From NCBI RefSeq assembly GCF_000421145.1, contig NZ_ATWH01000003.1, positions 296,867 to 360,866 of the forward strand: a stretch of DNA of 64,000 nucleotides, written 5' to 3'. The notes beneath the pieces were generated by a model that was not told the origin of the DNA, did not search any database, and was given only the letters and a program-made list of their open reading frames with translations. Numbering within the stretch: the stretch's first letter is position 1; each line of letters starts with the position of its first letter. Positions 1 through 9,400 of the stretch are shown here, piece after piece. This DNA comes from Glaciibacter superstes DSM 21135. Its GTDB lineage: Bacteria; Actinomycetota; Actinomycetes; Actinomycetales; Microbacteriaceae. Made by a program: the position numbers and the translations under genes.

Positions 1-571
1 CGATGTGAGTCACTGTGCCCTTGAGCAGCACCGTCACATCGAACTGTTCCGCCGCGCGAATGGCCCACTCGCCGGGGTTCGATGCAATCTGCTCCGCCGT
101 CACCGGGTGCTCGCCGTTTGCCAACAGGCCCGCGAGTTCCCGGTAGTGCGGCGTGATCACCCGCGGCCCGTGGTCGAGCGGTGCGAAGTCGAGCGCACCG
201 GCGTCGAGCACTGTCGGCACCCCCTGGCTGATGGCGTCGCCCAGCGCTGCGGTGGTTGCAGGGTCGCGGTCAATTGCGCTCATTCCCGAGCCGAGCAGCC
301 ACGCCTGCACGCGACCGTCGACGGTCACCACCTCCGGACGGCGTGCGAGCACAAGCGCGCTAGGTCGCTCTGGGCCCAGATAACGAATCATCCCGAGACC
401 GGTGCGAATCGCCGCTTCGACGCCGAGCACCGCCGCGCCGGGAAATGCGTCCGATCCGGTGCGCACGCCGAGCACGCCGCGGGAATACTTGTCGTCAGAG
501 CTTCGCGGTACCGCGATCCAGGCGCGGGCATCCGCGGCACGCCATTCCACCCAGTCCCGCGTTTCCGCCAT
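1..571 (-). CDS. nnrD: ADP-dependent NAD(P)H-hydrate dehydratase (partial, 3' end outside window)
   Basis: This gene repairs damaged cofactor by ATP- or ADP-dependent dehydration of hydrated NAD(P)H in the cytosol. Reading the minus strand from the ATG at 571 gives an open frame that runs off the left edge after about 190 residues, so the C-terminal third is missing here. The YjeF C-terminal (ribokinase-like) family signature KYSRGVLGVRTGS followed by FPGAAVLG lies near residues 27-45. Further family motifs are LLGSGMS near residue 90, VLDAGAL, and VITPHYRELAGLL, where the Glu and Leu form part of the substrate pocket. A KGTVTHI segment just before the edge matches the usual K-G-x-x-T strand. 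Only the C-terminal dehydratase domain is visible; an N-terminal epimerase domain is not fused at this end. It diverges from the flavin oxidoreductase that starts at 642. Confidence 0.85.
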   Translation of the reverse strand, partial: MAETRDWVEWRAADARAWIAVPRSSDDKYSRGVLGVRTGSDAFPGAAVLGVEAAIRTGLGMIRYLGPERPSALVLARRPEVVTVDGRVQAWLLGSGMSAIDRDPATTAALGDAISQGVPTVLDAGALDFAPLDHGPRVITPHYRELAGLLANGEHPVTAEQIASNPGEWAIRAAEQFDVTVLLKGTVTHI

Positions 572-641
572 GACCCCACGATAGATTAGTCAGTCGCACA
601 AACTCGAGTAAATTCACCAACGATCGGAATCCGAAAGCCGT

Positions 642-1730
642 ATGGCCAACGTCGCACTCTTCGAGCCCCTCACGCTGCGCTCACTCACCGTTCGCAATCG
701 CATCTGGGTCGCCCCCATGTGCCAGTACGCCATCACGAAGAAGGATGGCGTGCCTGAGGATTGGCATTTGGTGCACCTCGGCTCGATGGCGTCGGGGGGT
801 GCAGGTCTTGTTGTCGCTGAAGCGACCGCAGTGAACGCGGCGGGCCGGATCTCCGACGCGGACACCGGCATCTGGAATGACGAACAGGCCGCGGCCTGGC
901 AGCGGATCACGACTTTCATCCATGCCAGAGGCGCCCACGCCGGTATTCAGCTCGCGCACGCTGGCCGCAAGGCGTCGGTCTGGCCAGAGTGGGGCCACGA
1001 CAGGAACGGCTCGATGTTGCCAGAGGACGGCGGCTGGCAGACGGTCTCGGCATCCCCTGTGCCGTTCATCGGGCTGGAGCCTCCCATCGCGCTGGACGCT
1101 GACGGAATCGCGCAGTTGGTCGGTGACTTCGCTGCCGCAGCGCGCCGCGCGGTTGACGCCGGCTTCGACGTGGTGGAGATTCATGCGGCACACGGATACC
1201 TGTTGCACCAGTTCCTGTCGCCGCTCAGCAATCTGCGCGATGACGAGTACGGCGGAGATCTCGCCGGCCGGGCCAGGCTCCTGCTCGAGGTGACCACCGC
1301 CATCCGCGCAGAAATCGGCGACACAATGCCCCTTCTCGTTCGCTTTTCCGCCACCGATTACGCTCCGGGCGGGTGGGACGAGCAGCAGACCGCGATTGTC
1401 GCCAGCTGGGCGCGAGCAGCGGGCGCTGACTTCTTCGACATCTCGAGCGGCGGCAACGTCGCCGGGGTGCGCATCCCCATCGGCCCCGGATACCAGGTTC
1501 CGTTCGCACGGTTCGTCAAGGAACAGGCGAATGTCGGCGTCAGCGCCGTCGGGCTCATCACGACCCCGGCTCAGGCTGAGGAGATCGTGGCTTCCGGCAG
1601 CGCCGACGCCGTCATGCTGGGGCGGGAAATGATGCGCGACCCGCATTTCGCCTTGCGGGCAGCCCATGAACTGGGCGCGCTCATCGACTATTGGCCGTCA
1701 CCGTACCTGCGGTCACGCTGGCCGAACTAG
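642..1730 (+). CDS. NADH:flavin oxidoreductase / Old Yellow Enzyme family (YqjM-like)
   Basis: This is a 362-residue FMN-dependent TIM-barrel ene-reductase, expected to reduce activated C=C bonds with NAD(P)H in the cytosol. The N-terminal FEPLTLRSLTVRNRIWVAPM segment is the FMN-binding first strand. The HAGRKAS segment near residue 107 and the HAAHGYLLHQFLSP block near residues 180-193 carry the substrate-binding and active-site residues of the YqjM/thermophilic-like subgroup. The block LRDDEYGGDLAGRARLLLE that follows is also diagnostic. ADAVMLGREMMRDPHFALR near the C-terminus is the phosphate-binding end of the barrel. Length and motif order are typical. The physiological substrate cannot be read from sequence. 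It stands alone between a divergent repair gene and a convergent VOC gene. Confidence 0.88.
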   Translation: MANVALFEPLTLRSLTVRNRIWVAPMCQYAITKKDGVPEDWHLVHLGSMASGGAGLVVAEATAVNAAGRISDADTGIWNDEQAAAWQRITTFIHARGAHAGIQLAHAGRKASVWPEWGHDRNGSMLPEDGGWQTVSASPVPFIGLEPPIALDADGIAQLVGDFAAAARRAVDAGFDVVEIHAAHGYLLHQFLSPLSNLRDDEYGGDLAGRARLLLEVTTAIRAEIGDTMPLLVRFSATDYAPGGWDEQQTAIVASWARAAGADFFDISSGGNVAGVRIPIGPGYQVPFARFVKEQANVGVSAVGLITTPAQAEEIVASGSADAVMLGREMMRDPHFALRAAHELGALIDYWPSPYLRSRWPN

Positions 1731-1743
1731 ACATGCGCTGAGC

Positions 1744-2121
1744 CTAAAGCCGCTGTAACAGGCAGAGGATGTTGCCTTCAGAGTCGACGAACCAGGCGCT
1801 GCGCTCGTTCTCCATTTTTGCGACGCCGTTCTCCGTCTTCAGCCCTGGGAAGTCGAACTCCTCGAACGTGACTCCACGCTGACGTAGCTCGGCCATCTCG
1901 GCGTCGAGGTCGGTGGTGTCGAAACACATCGCCGTGTTCTTCGCCGAGCCGGCATTCGCCGTTTCGTAGAGGAGCATCAACGAGCCGCCCGGCATTCGAT
2001 ACATCAACCCGGCTCCGGTCTCCTCTGCGGGTTTCATACCAAGGGTATCCAGGTAAAACGCCCGCGCTCGAGGCAGGTCCGCTGCCGGGAGCACCGTGAA
2101 TACTTCCTGTTCAGATAACAT
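1744..2121 (-). CDS. VOC-family (glyoxalase/bleomycin resistance-like) protein
   Basis: This 125-residue protein is one vicinal-oxygen-chelate unit (two beta-alpha-beta-beta-beta modules). The start is EVFTVLPAADLPRARAFYLDTLG, summarised here by its key positions: a beta strand, the LPRARAFY helix, then the LGMKP turn. The second module ends in AWFVDSEGNILCLLQ, the usual closing strand whose Glu/Asp positions may bind metal. Members include glyoxalases, dioxygenases and drug-sequestering proteins, and a single stand-alone domain like this cannot be assigned a substrate. The 13-bp gap to the oxidoreductase stop at 1730 makes the two genes convergent. A 12-bp tandem repeat lies upstream of its start. 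Confidence 0.8.
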   Translation of the reverse strand: MLSEQEVFTVLPAADLPRARAFYLDTLGMKPAEETGAGLMYRMPGGSLMLLYETANAGSAKNTAMCFDTTDLDAEMAELRQRGVTFEEFDFPGLKTENGVAKMENERSAWFVDSEGNILCLLQRL

Positions 2122-2173
2122 GAGTTTTCCTCCGATCGCCCCGATCGAAGCTTACGCCCCGCGCGCTCCTCGC

Positions 2174-2209
2174 GCCCGAATCACTGCGCGAATCACGGCC
2201 CGAATCACG
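2174..2209. repeat. 12-bp tandem repeat, three copies
   Basis: Three units of the form GCsCGAATCACk occupy 2174-2185, 2186-2197 and 2198-2209, followed by a partial GC. They lie between the VOC gene start at 2121 and the stop of the CNNM-like gene at 2235, so they are non-coding and sit in the VOC promoter region. No protein or RNA role is evident. Confidence 0.6.
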
Positions 2210-2234
2210 GCATGTTCCGCATGCGGTCGCACGG

Positions 2235-3272
2235 TCAGAGGCGGCGGGTGGCGTCCTGCACTTCTCCGACCAGTTCTTCGATGATGTCCTCGAGGAACAG
2301 CACCCCCGTGGTCTCACCTTGGTGATTGAATGCGCGCGCGAGGTGGGCACCAGAGCGACGCATCGTCGCCAGGGCATCTTCGAGATCAGTGTCCTCGAAG
2401 ATGGTCACTAGCTGACGGATGCGCTTGGTCGGCACCGGCTGCCGGCTGCCGACCTCATCCAGGTCGATGACGTCTTTGAGATGAACGTAGCCGGAGGGCT
2501 CACCGCTGGCAGACGCGATGACATAACGGGAGAAACCGTACTTGGCGACGGCCTTCTCGACGTCGATCGGGGTCGCCGTTGCCGGAAGGCTGATCAGCGC
2601 GTCCAGGCCCACCGCGACATCCCGCACCGTGCGGTTGGTGAACTCAAAGGCTGCGGTGAGCGCCCCCGTGCTGTCCATCAGCACACCTTCTCGGGTCGAC
2701 TGGCTGACGATCGTCGCCACCTCGTCGAGGGTGAAGGTGCTGTTCGCCTCGTTCTTCGGGGTGATTCTGAACAGCCGCAGGATGCCGTTTGCCGATCCGT
2801 TCAGAACAACGATCACCGGTCGGAAGATGCGGCCGAAGAACACCAGCGGCGGCGCGAGGATCAGCACGGCCCGGTCGGGAATCGAGAACGACAGGTTCTT
2901 CGGCACCATCTCACCGAACACCACGTGCAGGTACGAGACCAGCACCAGCGCCACGATAAACGCGATCGTCCCGATGACCTCTTCTGGCCAGCCGGTGAGG
3001 CCAAGGGGCGCCTCAAGCAGATGGTGGATCGCGGGCTCGGAGACGTTCAGGATCAGCAGCGAGCAGACCGTGATGCCCAGCTGGCTGGTCGCCAGCATGA
3101 GGGTCGCGTGTTCCATCGCATAAAGAGCGGTCTTTGCGCTGCGCCTGCCGCTTTCGGCCAGCGGTTCGATCTGCGAACGGCGCGCAGAGATGACGGCGAA
3201 CTCGGCAGCCACGAAGAAGGCGTTGGCGACGAGCAGCACAACCAGCCACGCGATTCCCGCCCAGTCGTTCAT
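2235..3272 (-). CDS. CNNM/CorC-type CBS-domain membrane protein (hemolysin-family), downstream member of pair
   Basis: A 345-residue integral membrane protein of the DUF21-CBS family, often annotated hemolysin or HlyC/CorC and linked to Mg2+/Co2+ homeostasis. The N-terminal 160 residues contain the DUF21 core with several hydrophobic helices, including AWLVVLLVANAFFVAAEFAV and the conserved small-residue region GEMVPKNLSFSIPDRAV near residues 120-136. Residues about 205-330 hold a pair of CBS domains (DVAVGLDALISLPATA to SYGFSRY-like region, then RRSGAHLARAF to VLFLEDIIEELVGE). It is shorter than its upstream partner and lacks the C-terminal CorC_HlyC transporter-associated domain. Its ATG overlaps the stop of the upstream gene by 4 bases, so the two are translationally coupled and probably form a heteromer. 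Confidence 0.85.
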   Translation of the reverse strand: MNDWAGIAWLVVLLVANAFFVAAEFAVISARRSQIEPLAESGRRSAKTALYAMEHATLMLATSQLGITVCSLLILNVSEPAIHHLLEAPLGLTGWPEEVIGTIAFIVALVLVSYLHVVFGEMVPKNLSFSIPDRAVLILAPPLVFFGRIFRPVIVVLNGSANGILRLFRITPKNEANSTFTLDEVATIVSQSTREGVLMDSTGALTAAFEFTNRTVRDVAVGLDALISLPATATPIDVEKAVAKYGFSRYVIASASGEPSGYVHLKDVIDLDEVGSRQPVPTKRIRQLVTIFEDTDLEDALATMRRSGAHLARAFNHQGETTGVLFLEDIIEELVGEVQDATRRL

Positions 3273-4657
3273 CGCTTGGTCTTCCTGTCGGCATTTCGCT
3301 GGGCATTCCGCTGGGCATTCGGCTGGGCTGCCTTCTGCGCAGTGGTCGGTGCGTCGGCAGGGGCACCCGCTACCGGAGTGAACCGCAGCCGGTCGATCCT
3401 GCGTCTGTCGAGACGCTCGACTTTCAGCTCACCGTCGACGGTGAGTACGGTGTCGCCGACCACCGGGAGACGGCCGAGTTCACTCATGACGAAGCCAGCT
3501 ACGGTCTCGTACGGACCGTCTTCCGGCACGTGGATGCCAGTGCGTTCGAGGAGCTCGTCCGGGCGCAGCATCCCTGGAAACGCCAGCGACCCGCTGGAGC
3601 GCACCACACCGGCACGCGCGCGATCGTGTTCGTCCGCGACTTCCCCGACAAGCTCTTCGACGAGGTCTTCGAGCGTGGTCACCCCTGCGGTGCCTCCGTA
3701 TTCGTCCACAACGACCGCCATCTGGTACCCGCGCCCGCGCAACTCCCCGAGCAGGGTGTCGAGCTTCATGGTCTCCGGCACGCGAAGTGTGGCGGACTGC
3801 AGGGCAGAAACCGGCACATCCGCTCGCCTGCTTCTGGGCACCGCGACAGCCTGTTTGAGGTGCACGACCCCGACCACGTCGTCGACGCTCTCGTCGATGA
3901 CCGGGAATCGCGAGTATCCGGTCTGCCTGGCGAGGTCGATCACGGCCAGGGCAGAGTCGGTGCGCTGGATGCTCGCCACCCGCGGGCGCGGTGTCATGAC
4001 GTCGGATGCGGTGTGTGCAGAGAAAAGCAGGGTGCGGTGTAGCAGCGTGGCGGTGTCCTTCTCGAGGAAGCCTGCGCTGGCAGACCTCCGCACCAGCGAT
4101 GAGAGCTCCTCAGCGGTGCGCGCACCAGACAGCTCTTCCTTCGGCTCGATCCCCACCGCGCGCAGGAGGCCGTTCGCGCTGTTGTTGAGGAGCACAACAG
4201 CCGGCTTGAACACCGTGGTGAACACGGTCTGGAACGGGATGACCAGCTTGGCCGTCTGCATCGGAAGCGCGAGGGCGAGGTTCTTCGGAACCAGCTCGCC
4301 GATGATCATCGACACCAGGGTCGCGACCAGGATGCCGATGGTTGCACCGACCGGTCGCAGCGCCGCTTCCGGCACTCCGATGGCCGCGAGCGGTTCGGCC
4401 AGAAGCGCGCTGAGCGCCGGCTCCACGGTGTAGCCGGTGAGCAGGGTGGTGAGGGTGATGCCGAGCTGGGCGCTGGAGAGGTGCGTCGAGGTGATCCTGA
4501 GCGCGGCGATGGTCATGCCGAGCCGTGTCTCACCGCGCGCCTGGCGCGCCTCAAGCTCGGAGCGGTCGAGGTTCACCAGGGCGAACTCGCTGGCGACGAA
4601 GAAGCCCGTGCCGACGGTCAGGATGAGTCCGACGCCGAGCATGATCCACTCATACAT
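3269..4657 (-). CDS. CNNM/CorC-type CBS-domain membrane protein (hemolysin-family), full-length member of pair
   Basis: A 462-residue membrane protein with the complete family architecture: a DUF21 transmembrane domain (residues about 1-190, with AQLGITLTTLLTGYTVEPAL and IIGELVPKNLALALP), two CBS domains (about 215-345, DVMTPRPRVASIQ through VVVDEYGGTAGVTTLEDLVE), and a C-terminal CorC_HlyC domain (about 360-430, GIHVPEDGPYETVAGFVMSELGRLP, read in parts). Members are implicated in Mg2+/Co2+ efflux or tolerance. The C-terminal tail ends in a low-complexity NAQRNAQRNADRK repeat that looks like a small in-frame expansion. It begins the two-gene operon; the 253-bp gap to guaB1 upstream contains a strong inverted repeat at 4801-4855. 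Confidence 0.87.
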   Translation of the reverse strand: MYEWIMLGVGLILTVGTGFFVASEFALVNLDRSELEARQARGETRLGMTIAALRITSTHLSSAQLGITLTTLLTGYTVEPALSALLAEPLAAIGVPEAALRPVGATIGILVATLVSMIIGELVPKNLALALPMQTAKLVIPFQTVFTTVFKPAVVLLNNSANGLLRAVGIEPKEELSGARTAEELSSLVRRSASAGFLEKDTATLLHRTLLFSAHTASDVMTPRPRVASIQRTDSALAVIDLARQTGYSRFPVIDESVDDVVGVVHLKQAVAVPRSRRADVPVSALQSATLRVPETMKLDTLLGELRGRGYQMAVVVDEYGGTAGVTTLEDLVEELVGEVADEHDRARAGVVRSSGSLAFPGMLRPDELLERTGIHVPEDGPYETVAGFVMSELGRLPVVGDTVLTVDGELKVERLDRRRIDRLRFTPVAGAPADAPTTAQKAAQPNAQRNAQRNADRKTKR

Positions 4658-4800
4658 GGCGCGTCACCGACCTGGGCACAGGCGAGGTTCTATGGCTGGG
4701 CGATTTCGCAGGAGGGGGGTCGTCCATTATCTGACCAACTATACCGGCACCAGCCCGGGAGGATGCTCATCCAGCCGTCGCCGGTTGAGCGGCGATCTCG

Positions 4801-4855
4801 TCCAGCTGTGGCGTGCACCATCGCTATATACGGGTCGGTGGTGCCCACAGCTGGA
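4801..4855. other. Large imperfect inverted repeat in guaB1-CNNM intergenic gap
   Basis: TCCAGCTGTGG at 4801-4811 is the exact reverse complement of CCACAGCTGGA at 4845-4855. Inside, GCACCATCG (4815-4823) pairs with CGGTGGTGC (4836-4844) at 8 of 9 positions, leaving a 12-base AT-rich loop. It lies 56 bases past the guaB1 stop and upstream of the CNNM-like pair. It could be a terminator (no clear U tract on either strand) or a regulator site; I cannot decide. Confidence 0.55.
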
Positions 4856-4910
4856 TGTTATGCACCACCGCGCGGCAGACCACGGCGCAGCGCAGACCAC
4901 CGCGCAACCG

Positions 4911-6350
4911 CTACCAGGAGACCGGCAACGCCTTGCCCTCTTCGTATCCGGCGGCTGACTGAATGCCCACCCGAGCCCGCTCGTGGAACTCGGCGACACT
5001 TCCGGCTCCCGCATACGTGAACGAACTGCGCACTCCGGAGGTGATCATGTCGAGCAGGTCCTCGATCGACGGCCGAAGCGGGTCGAGGTAGATCTTCGAA
5101 CTCGAGATCCCCTCGGCGAACAGCGTCTTCCTGGCCAGATCGTAGGCGTCGAGCCGGTCGAAGCGTTCCTGCACTGCCTTGGTCGACGCCATCCCCCAGC
5201 TCTCTTTGTACAGCCGGCCAGAGGCATCAGTGTTCAGCGTGCCAGGCGCTTCGATCGTGCCCGCGAACCAGGAACCGATCATGACGGATGCCGCCCCAGC
5301 GGCAAGCGCGAGGGCGACGTCGCGTGGGTAGCGCACTCCGCCGTCTGCCCAGACGTGTGCGCCGAGCTCGCGCGCCGCGGCCGACGTCTCGAGCACCGCG
5401 GAGAACTGGGGACGTCCGACCGCGGTCATCATCCTGGTCGTGCACATGGCGCCTGGGCCGACGCCGACCTTGATGATGTTCGCTCCGGCCTCGACAAGAT
5501 CACCCACGCCGTCTGCCGTCACCACGTTGCCGGCCACGATCGGGATTCCGAGCCCAAGATCGGCCACGATCTTCAGCGCCCTGAGCATGCTCTCCTGGTG
5601 CCCGTGCGCCGTGTCGACCACAAGAACATCGACACCGGCCGCCGCGAGCGCCCGCGCCTTGGAGGCGACATCGCCATTGACCCCGATGGCTGCGGCCACG
5701 CGGAGGCGGCCGTGCGCGTCGAGCGCTGCATCGTAGAGCGTCGACCGCAGGGCGCTGCGACGACTGAGCGTGCCGGCCACCTGCCCATGGTGCAGCACCG
5801 GCGCGAAGTCGAGTCCGGCATCCGTCATCAGGTCGAACGCCCCGCGAGCCGTCTCGATGTCGTCGGCGTCGAGCGAGGCCAGCGCCCCGTGCAGAAGATC
5901 GCCGAGTCTGGCGTCTGGCAGAGCGGTCGCCAGCCGCGAGGCGACGATGCAGCCGAGGTACTCGCCCTGCTCTGAATGGATCACGATCCCCTGCCCGTCT
6001 ACGGCGGGAACCTGCGTCAGTGCCTCCGCCACGGTCTGGTGGGGGCGAAAGTCGAGCGGAGTGTCGAAACGAACCGACTGGGCCTTCACCCAGCGGATGG
6101 CCGCATCGAGGTCTTGCAGGTGCATGTCCTGCGGCAACACGCCGAGGCCGCCGCGCCGGGCAAGTGCCGCCGCAAGCCGTGGACCGGTCACCGAATTCAT
6201 GTTCGCGGACACGATCGGGATGGTCGCGCCGGATCCGTCACCCGGAGCGAGCGAGACATCGAGCCTGCTGGTGACGTTTGACCGGCTCGGCACCAGGAAG
6301 ACATCTGAGTAGGTCAGATCGTGGCGGGGCGCGGTTTCATAGAACTCCAT
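4911..6350 (-). CDS. guaB1: GuaB1-family GMP reductase / IMP dehydrogenase-related protein
   Basis: A 479-residue TIM-barrel enzyme of the IMPDH/GMPR superfamily with a CBS pair inserted after the first strands (residues about 95-205). The active-site loop GVGPGAMCTTRMMTAVGRPQ carries the catalytic Cys, and DTAHGHQ and GNVVTADGV are the conserved barrel motifs. The C-terminal part holds the mobile-flap region MASTKAVQERFDRLDAY-like. Length and the CTTRMM form of the loop match actinobacterial GuaB1, which in mycobacteria has been shown to act as a GMP reductase (GMP to IMP with NADPH) rather than as IMP dehydrogenase. The N-terminal YETAPRHDLTYSDVFLVPS segment is typical. It is divergent from kgd and has only a short leader, with TAGCGT as a possible -10 element just before the ATG. 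Confidence 0.88.
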   Translation of the reverse strand: MEFYETAPRHDLTYSDVFLVPSRSNVTSRLDVSLAPGDGSGATIPIVSANMNSVTGPRLAAALARRGGLGVLPQDMHLQDLDAAIRWVKAQSVRFDTPLDFRPHQTVAEALTQVPAVDGQGIVIHSEQGEYLGCIVASRLATALPDARLGDLLHGALASLDADDIETARGAFDLMTDAGLDFAPVLHHGQVAGTLSRRSALRSTLYDAALDAHGRLRVAAAIGVNGDVASKARALAAAGVDVLVVDTAHGHQESMLRALKIVADLGLGIPIVAGNVVTADGVGDLVEAGANIIKVGVGPGAMCTTRMMTAVGRPQFSAVLETSAAARELGAHVWADGGVRYPRDVALALAAGAASVMIGSWFAGTIEAPGTLNTDASGRLYKESWGMASTKAVQERFDRLDAYDLARKTLFAEGISSSKIYLDPLRPSIEDLLDMITSGVRSSFTYAGAGSVAEFHERARVGIQSAAGYEEGKALPVSW

Positions 6351-6498
6351 ACAAATAACGCTATCCCCCCGCGCCGCGGGCCGCAGCCCACTCGCATTCG
6401 AGTTAGGCTTGATGTCAGACAGGCAGCGGCGATTTTCATGTCGTCACAGGGCAGGAATCAACACGGCGTCTAGTAGCGCAGAGAGTGGGCGATCGGCT

Positions 6499-9400
6499 GT
6501 GTCAAGCCAATTGACCGGTAGTGGATCCGACGAAACGATGTCGGGTGAATTCGGAGCCAATGAATGGCTCGTCGATGAGATGTACGAAAGATACCTCACC
6601 GACAAGAACTCGGTCGACCAGTCCTGGTGGCCCGTTCTCGAGAGCTACCACCAGACCGCAATAGCAGAGCAGTCGACAGGGCAGGCGACGGATGCCGCGG
6701 CACCGCCAGCTCCGCCCGCCCAAGTGCCGACCGAACAAGCCCCGACGGAACAGTCCCCGCCGGAGCAGGCGTCTACCGAGCAGACGTCTACCGAGCAGGC
6801 GCCGACAGCACCGGCAAGTGAAGCCGCTCCCCCCACCGATCAGCCTTCAGAGCCCGCACCGGCTGCACCCGCCGCCGCTCCCGCAGCACCGGCGCCCGAG
6901 GCCGCCGCCCCCGCAACTCCGGCACCCGCAGCACCGGCCACCGCGCCGATCCCCGTGATCGGCGCGCAGCCGGCCGCCCGCACCACCTCGGTCGCAGCGA
7001 AACCGTCACCGGTCCCGGCAGACGCCCCGATCACCAGCCCGCAGAAGGTCGTCGTTGACCCGGATGTGCCGCAGTCGCAGGCCGTCGTCACACCGCTCCG
7101 CGGCATGTCGAAGTCTCTCGCCACCAACATGGCGACGAGCCTCACGGTGCCGACCGCGACATCCGTTCGCACCATTCCGGCCAAGCTGCTGATTGACAAC
7201 CGCATCGTCCTCAACAACCACATGAAGCGTGCGCGCGGCGGCAAGGTGTCGTTCACCCACATCATCGGCTGGGCGCTGGTGCGCGCGCTGAAGATGTTCC
7301 CGAGCCAGAACGTCTACTACGACGAGGTCGACGGCAAGCCGTCGGTGATTGCGCCTGCACACGTCGGAATCGGCCTCGCCATCGACATCCCGAAGCCAGA
7401 CGGCACCCGCGCCCTGCTGGTGCCGTCGATCAAGCGTGCAGACACGATGACGTTCGGCGAATACCTCGCCGCATATGAAGATGTCGTCTCGCGCGCCCGC
7501 AAGAACAAGCTGACGGCCGACGATTTCTCCGGCGCCATCGTCTCGCTGACCAACCCCGGCGGCATCGGCACCGTGCACTCCGTGCCGCGACTGATGAAGG
7601 GCCAGGGCTGCATCATCGGCGCCGGCGCCCTCGACTACCCCGCCGAGTTCCAGGGTGCGAGCCTGAAGACGCTCACTGCGCTGGCGATCTCGAAGACCAT
7701 CACCCTCACCAGCACCTACGACCACCGGGTCATCCAGGGTGCAGGGTCCGGCGAGTTCCTGAAGATCGTGCACGAACTCCTAATCGGCGAGCACCACTTC
7801 TACGAAGACATCTTTGCTGCCCTCCGCATCCCGTACGACCCGATCCACTGGGCGCCCGACATCAGCGTCGACCTGGCCAGCGCGATCGACAAGACCGCCC
7901 GCGTGCAGGAACTGATCAACTCGTTCCGGGTGCGCGGCCACCTGATGGCCGACATTGACCCGCTCGAGTACGTGCAGCGGTCGCACCCCGACCTCGACAT
8001 CTCCACGCACGGGCTCACCTTCTGGGACCTCGACCGGGAGTTCGTGACCGGCGGATTCGGCGACAAGCGTGCGATGCTGCTCCGCGACATCCTCGGCGTG
8101 CTCCGCGACAGCTACTGCCGCACGACCGGCATCGAGTACATGCACATCCAGGATCCGGCCCAGCGCAAGTGGGTGCAGGAGAAGATCGAGAAGGCCTACG
8201 TCAAGCCGACGCACGATGAGCAGATGCGCATCCTCGCCAAGCTCAACGAAGCTGAGGCGTTCGAGACCTTCCTGCAGACCAAGTACGTCGGCCAGAAGCG
8301 CTTCAGCCTCGAGGGCGGCGAGTCAACCATCGCGCTCCTCGACGCCATACTGCAGGGCGGCGCAGAACAGGGCCTCGACGAGGTCGCCATCGGCATGGCC
8401 CACCGCGGCCGACTCAACGTTCTGACCAACATCGCAGGCAAGACCTACGGCCAGATCTTCCGGGAGTTCGAGGGCACCCAAGACCCGCGCACCGTGCAGG
8501 GCTCAGGCGACGTGAAGTATCACCTCGGCACCGAGGGCACCTTCCGCGCCATCAACGGCGCCGAGATCCCCGTCTATCTTGCGGCCAACCCCTCGCACCT
8601 GGAGGCCGTCGACGGCGTGCTCGAGGGGATCGTGCGCGCCAAGCAGGACCGCAAGCCCATCGGCACCTTCTCGACGCTCCCCGTGCTGATTCACGGCGAC
8701 GCGGCGATGGCCGGGCAGGGTGTCGTGCTCGAAACCCTGCAGATGTCGCAGCTGCGCGGTTATCGCACCGGTGGCACCATCCACATCGTGGTCAACAACC
8801 AGGTCGGCTTCACGACTCCCCCAGGAGAAGGCCGCACCTCGGTGTACTCGACGGATGTCGCCAAGACCATCCAGGCGCCGATCTTCCACGTCAACGGAGA
8901 TGACCCCGAAGCCGTTGTGCGGGTGGCGGAGCTCGCTTTCGCGTACCGCCAGGAATTCAAGAAAGATGTCGTCATCGACCTCATTTGCTACCGCCGCCGC
9001 GGTCACAACGAGGGCGACGACCCGTCGATGACGCAGCCGCTGATGTACAACCTCATTGAAGCGAAGCGTTCGGTGCGAAAGCTGTACACCGAGGCACTCG
9101 TCGGTCGTGGCGATATCACCGAGGAAGAATACGAGGGGTCGCACCGCGACTTCCAGGACCGCCTGGAACGCGCGTTCATGGAGACGCACGCGGCACAGAC
9201 AGAGTCGATGCCGACGATGACCGCAGACGCGATCGAGTCCGCAGAGAATGAACTCGGCAAGCCAGATAACCAGCGTGGCGACGATACCGTGAGGGAGCTC
9301 GAAACCACCGGTGTCTCTGAGAACGTCGTCCAGCTCATCGGCGACGCGTTCAACAATCCGCCTGCCGGCTTCACTGTGCACAACAAGCTCCAGCAACTGC

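Noticed and set aside
681..1667. 328-residue minus-strand frame
   Set aside because: Antisense to the flavin oxidoreductase; no recognisable domain.
2481..4433. 650-residue plus-strand open frame
   Set aside because: Antisense to the two CNNM/CorC-type genes; its sequence is low-complexity Arg/Ser/Thr without domains.
4911..6350. Calling the gene IMP dehydrogenase
   Set aside because: Length, loop sequence and divergent position from kgd fit actinobacterial GuaB1, shown in mycobacteria to be a GMP reductase.
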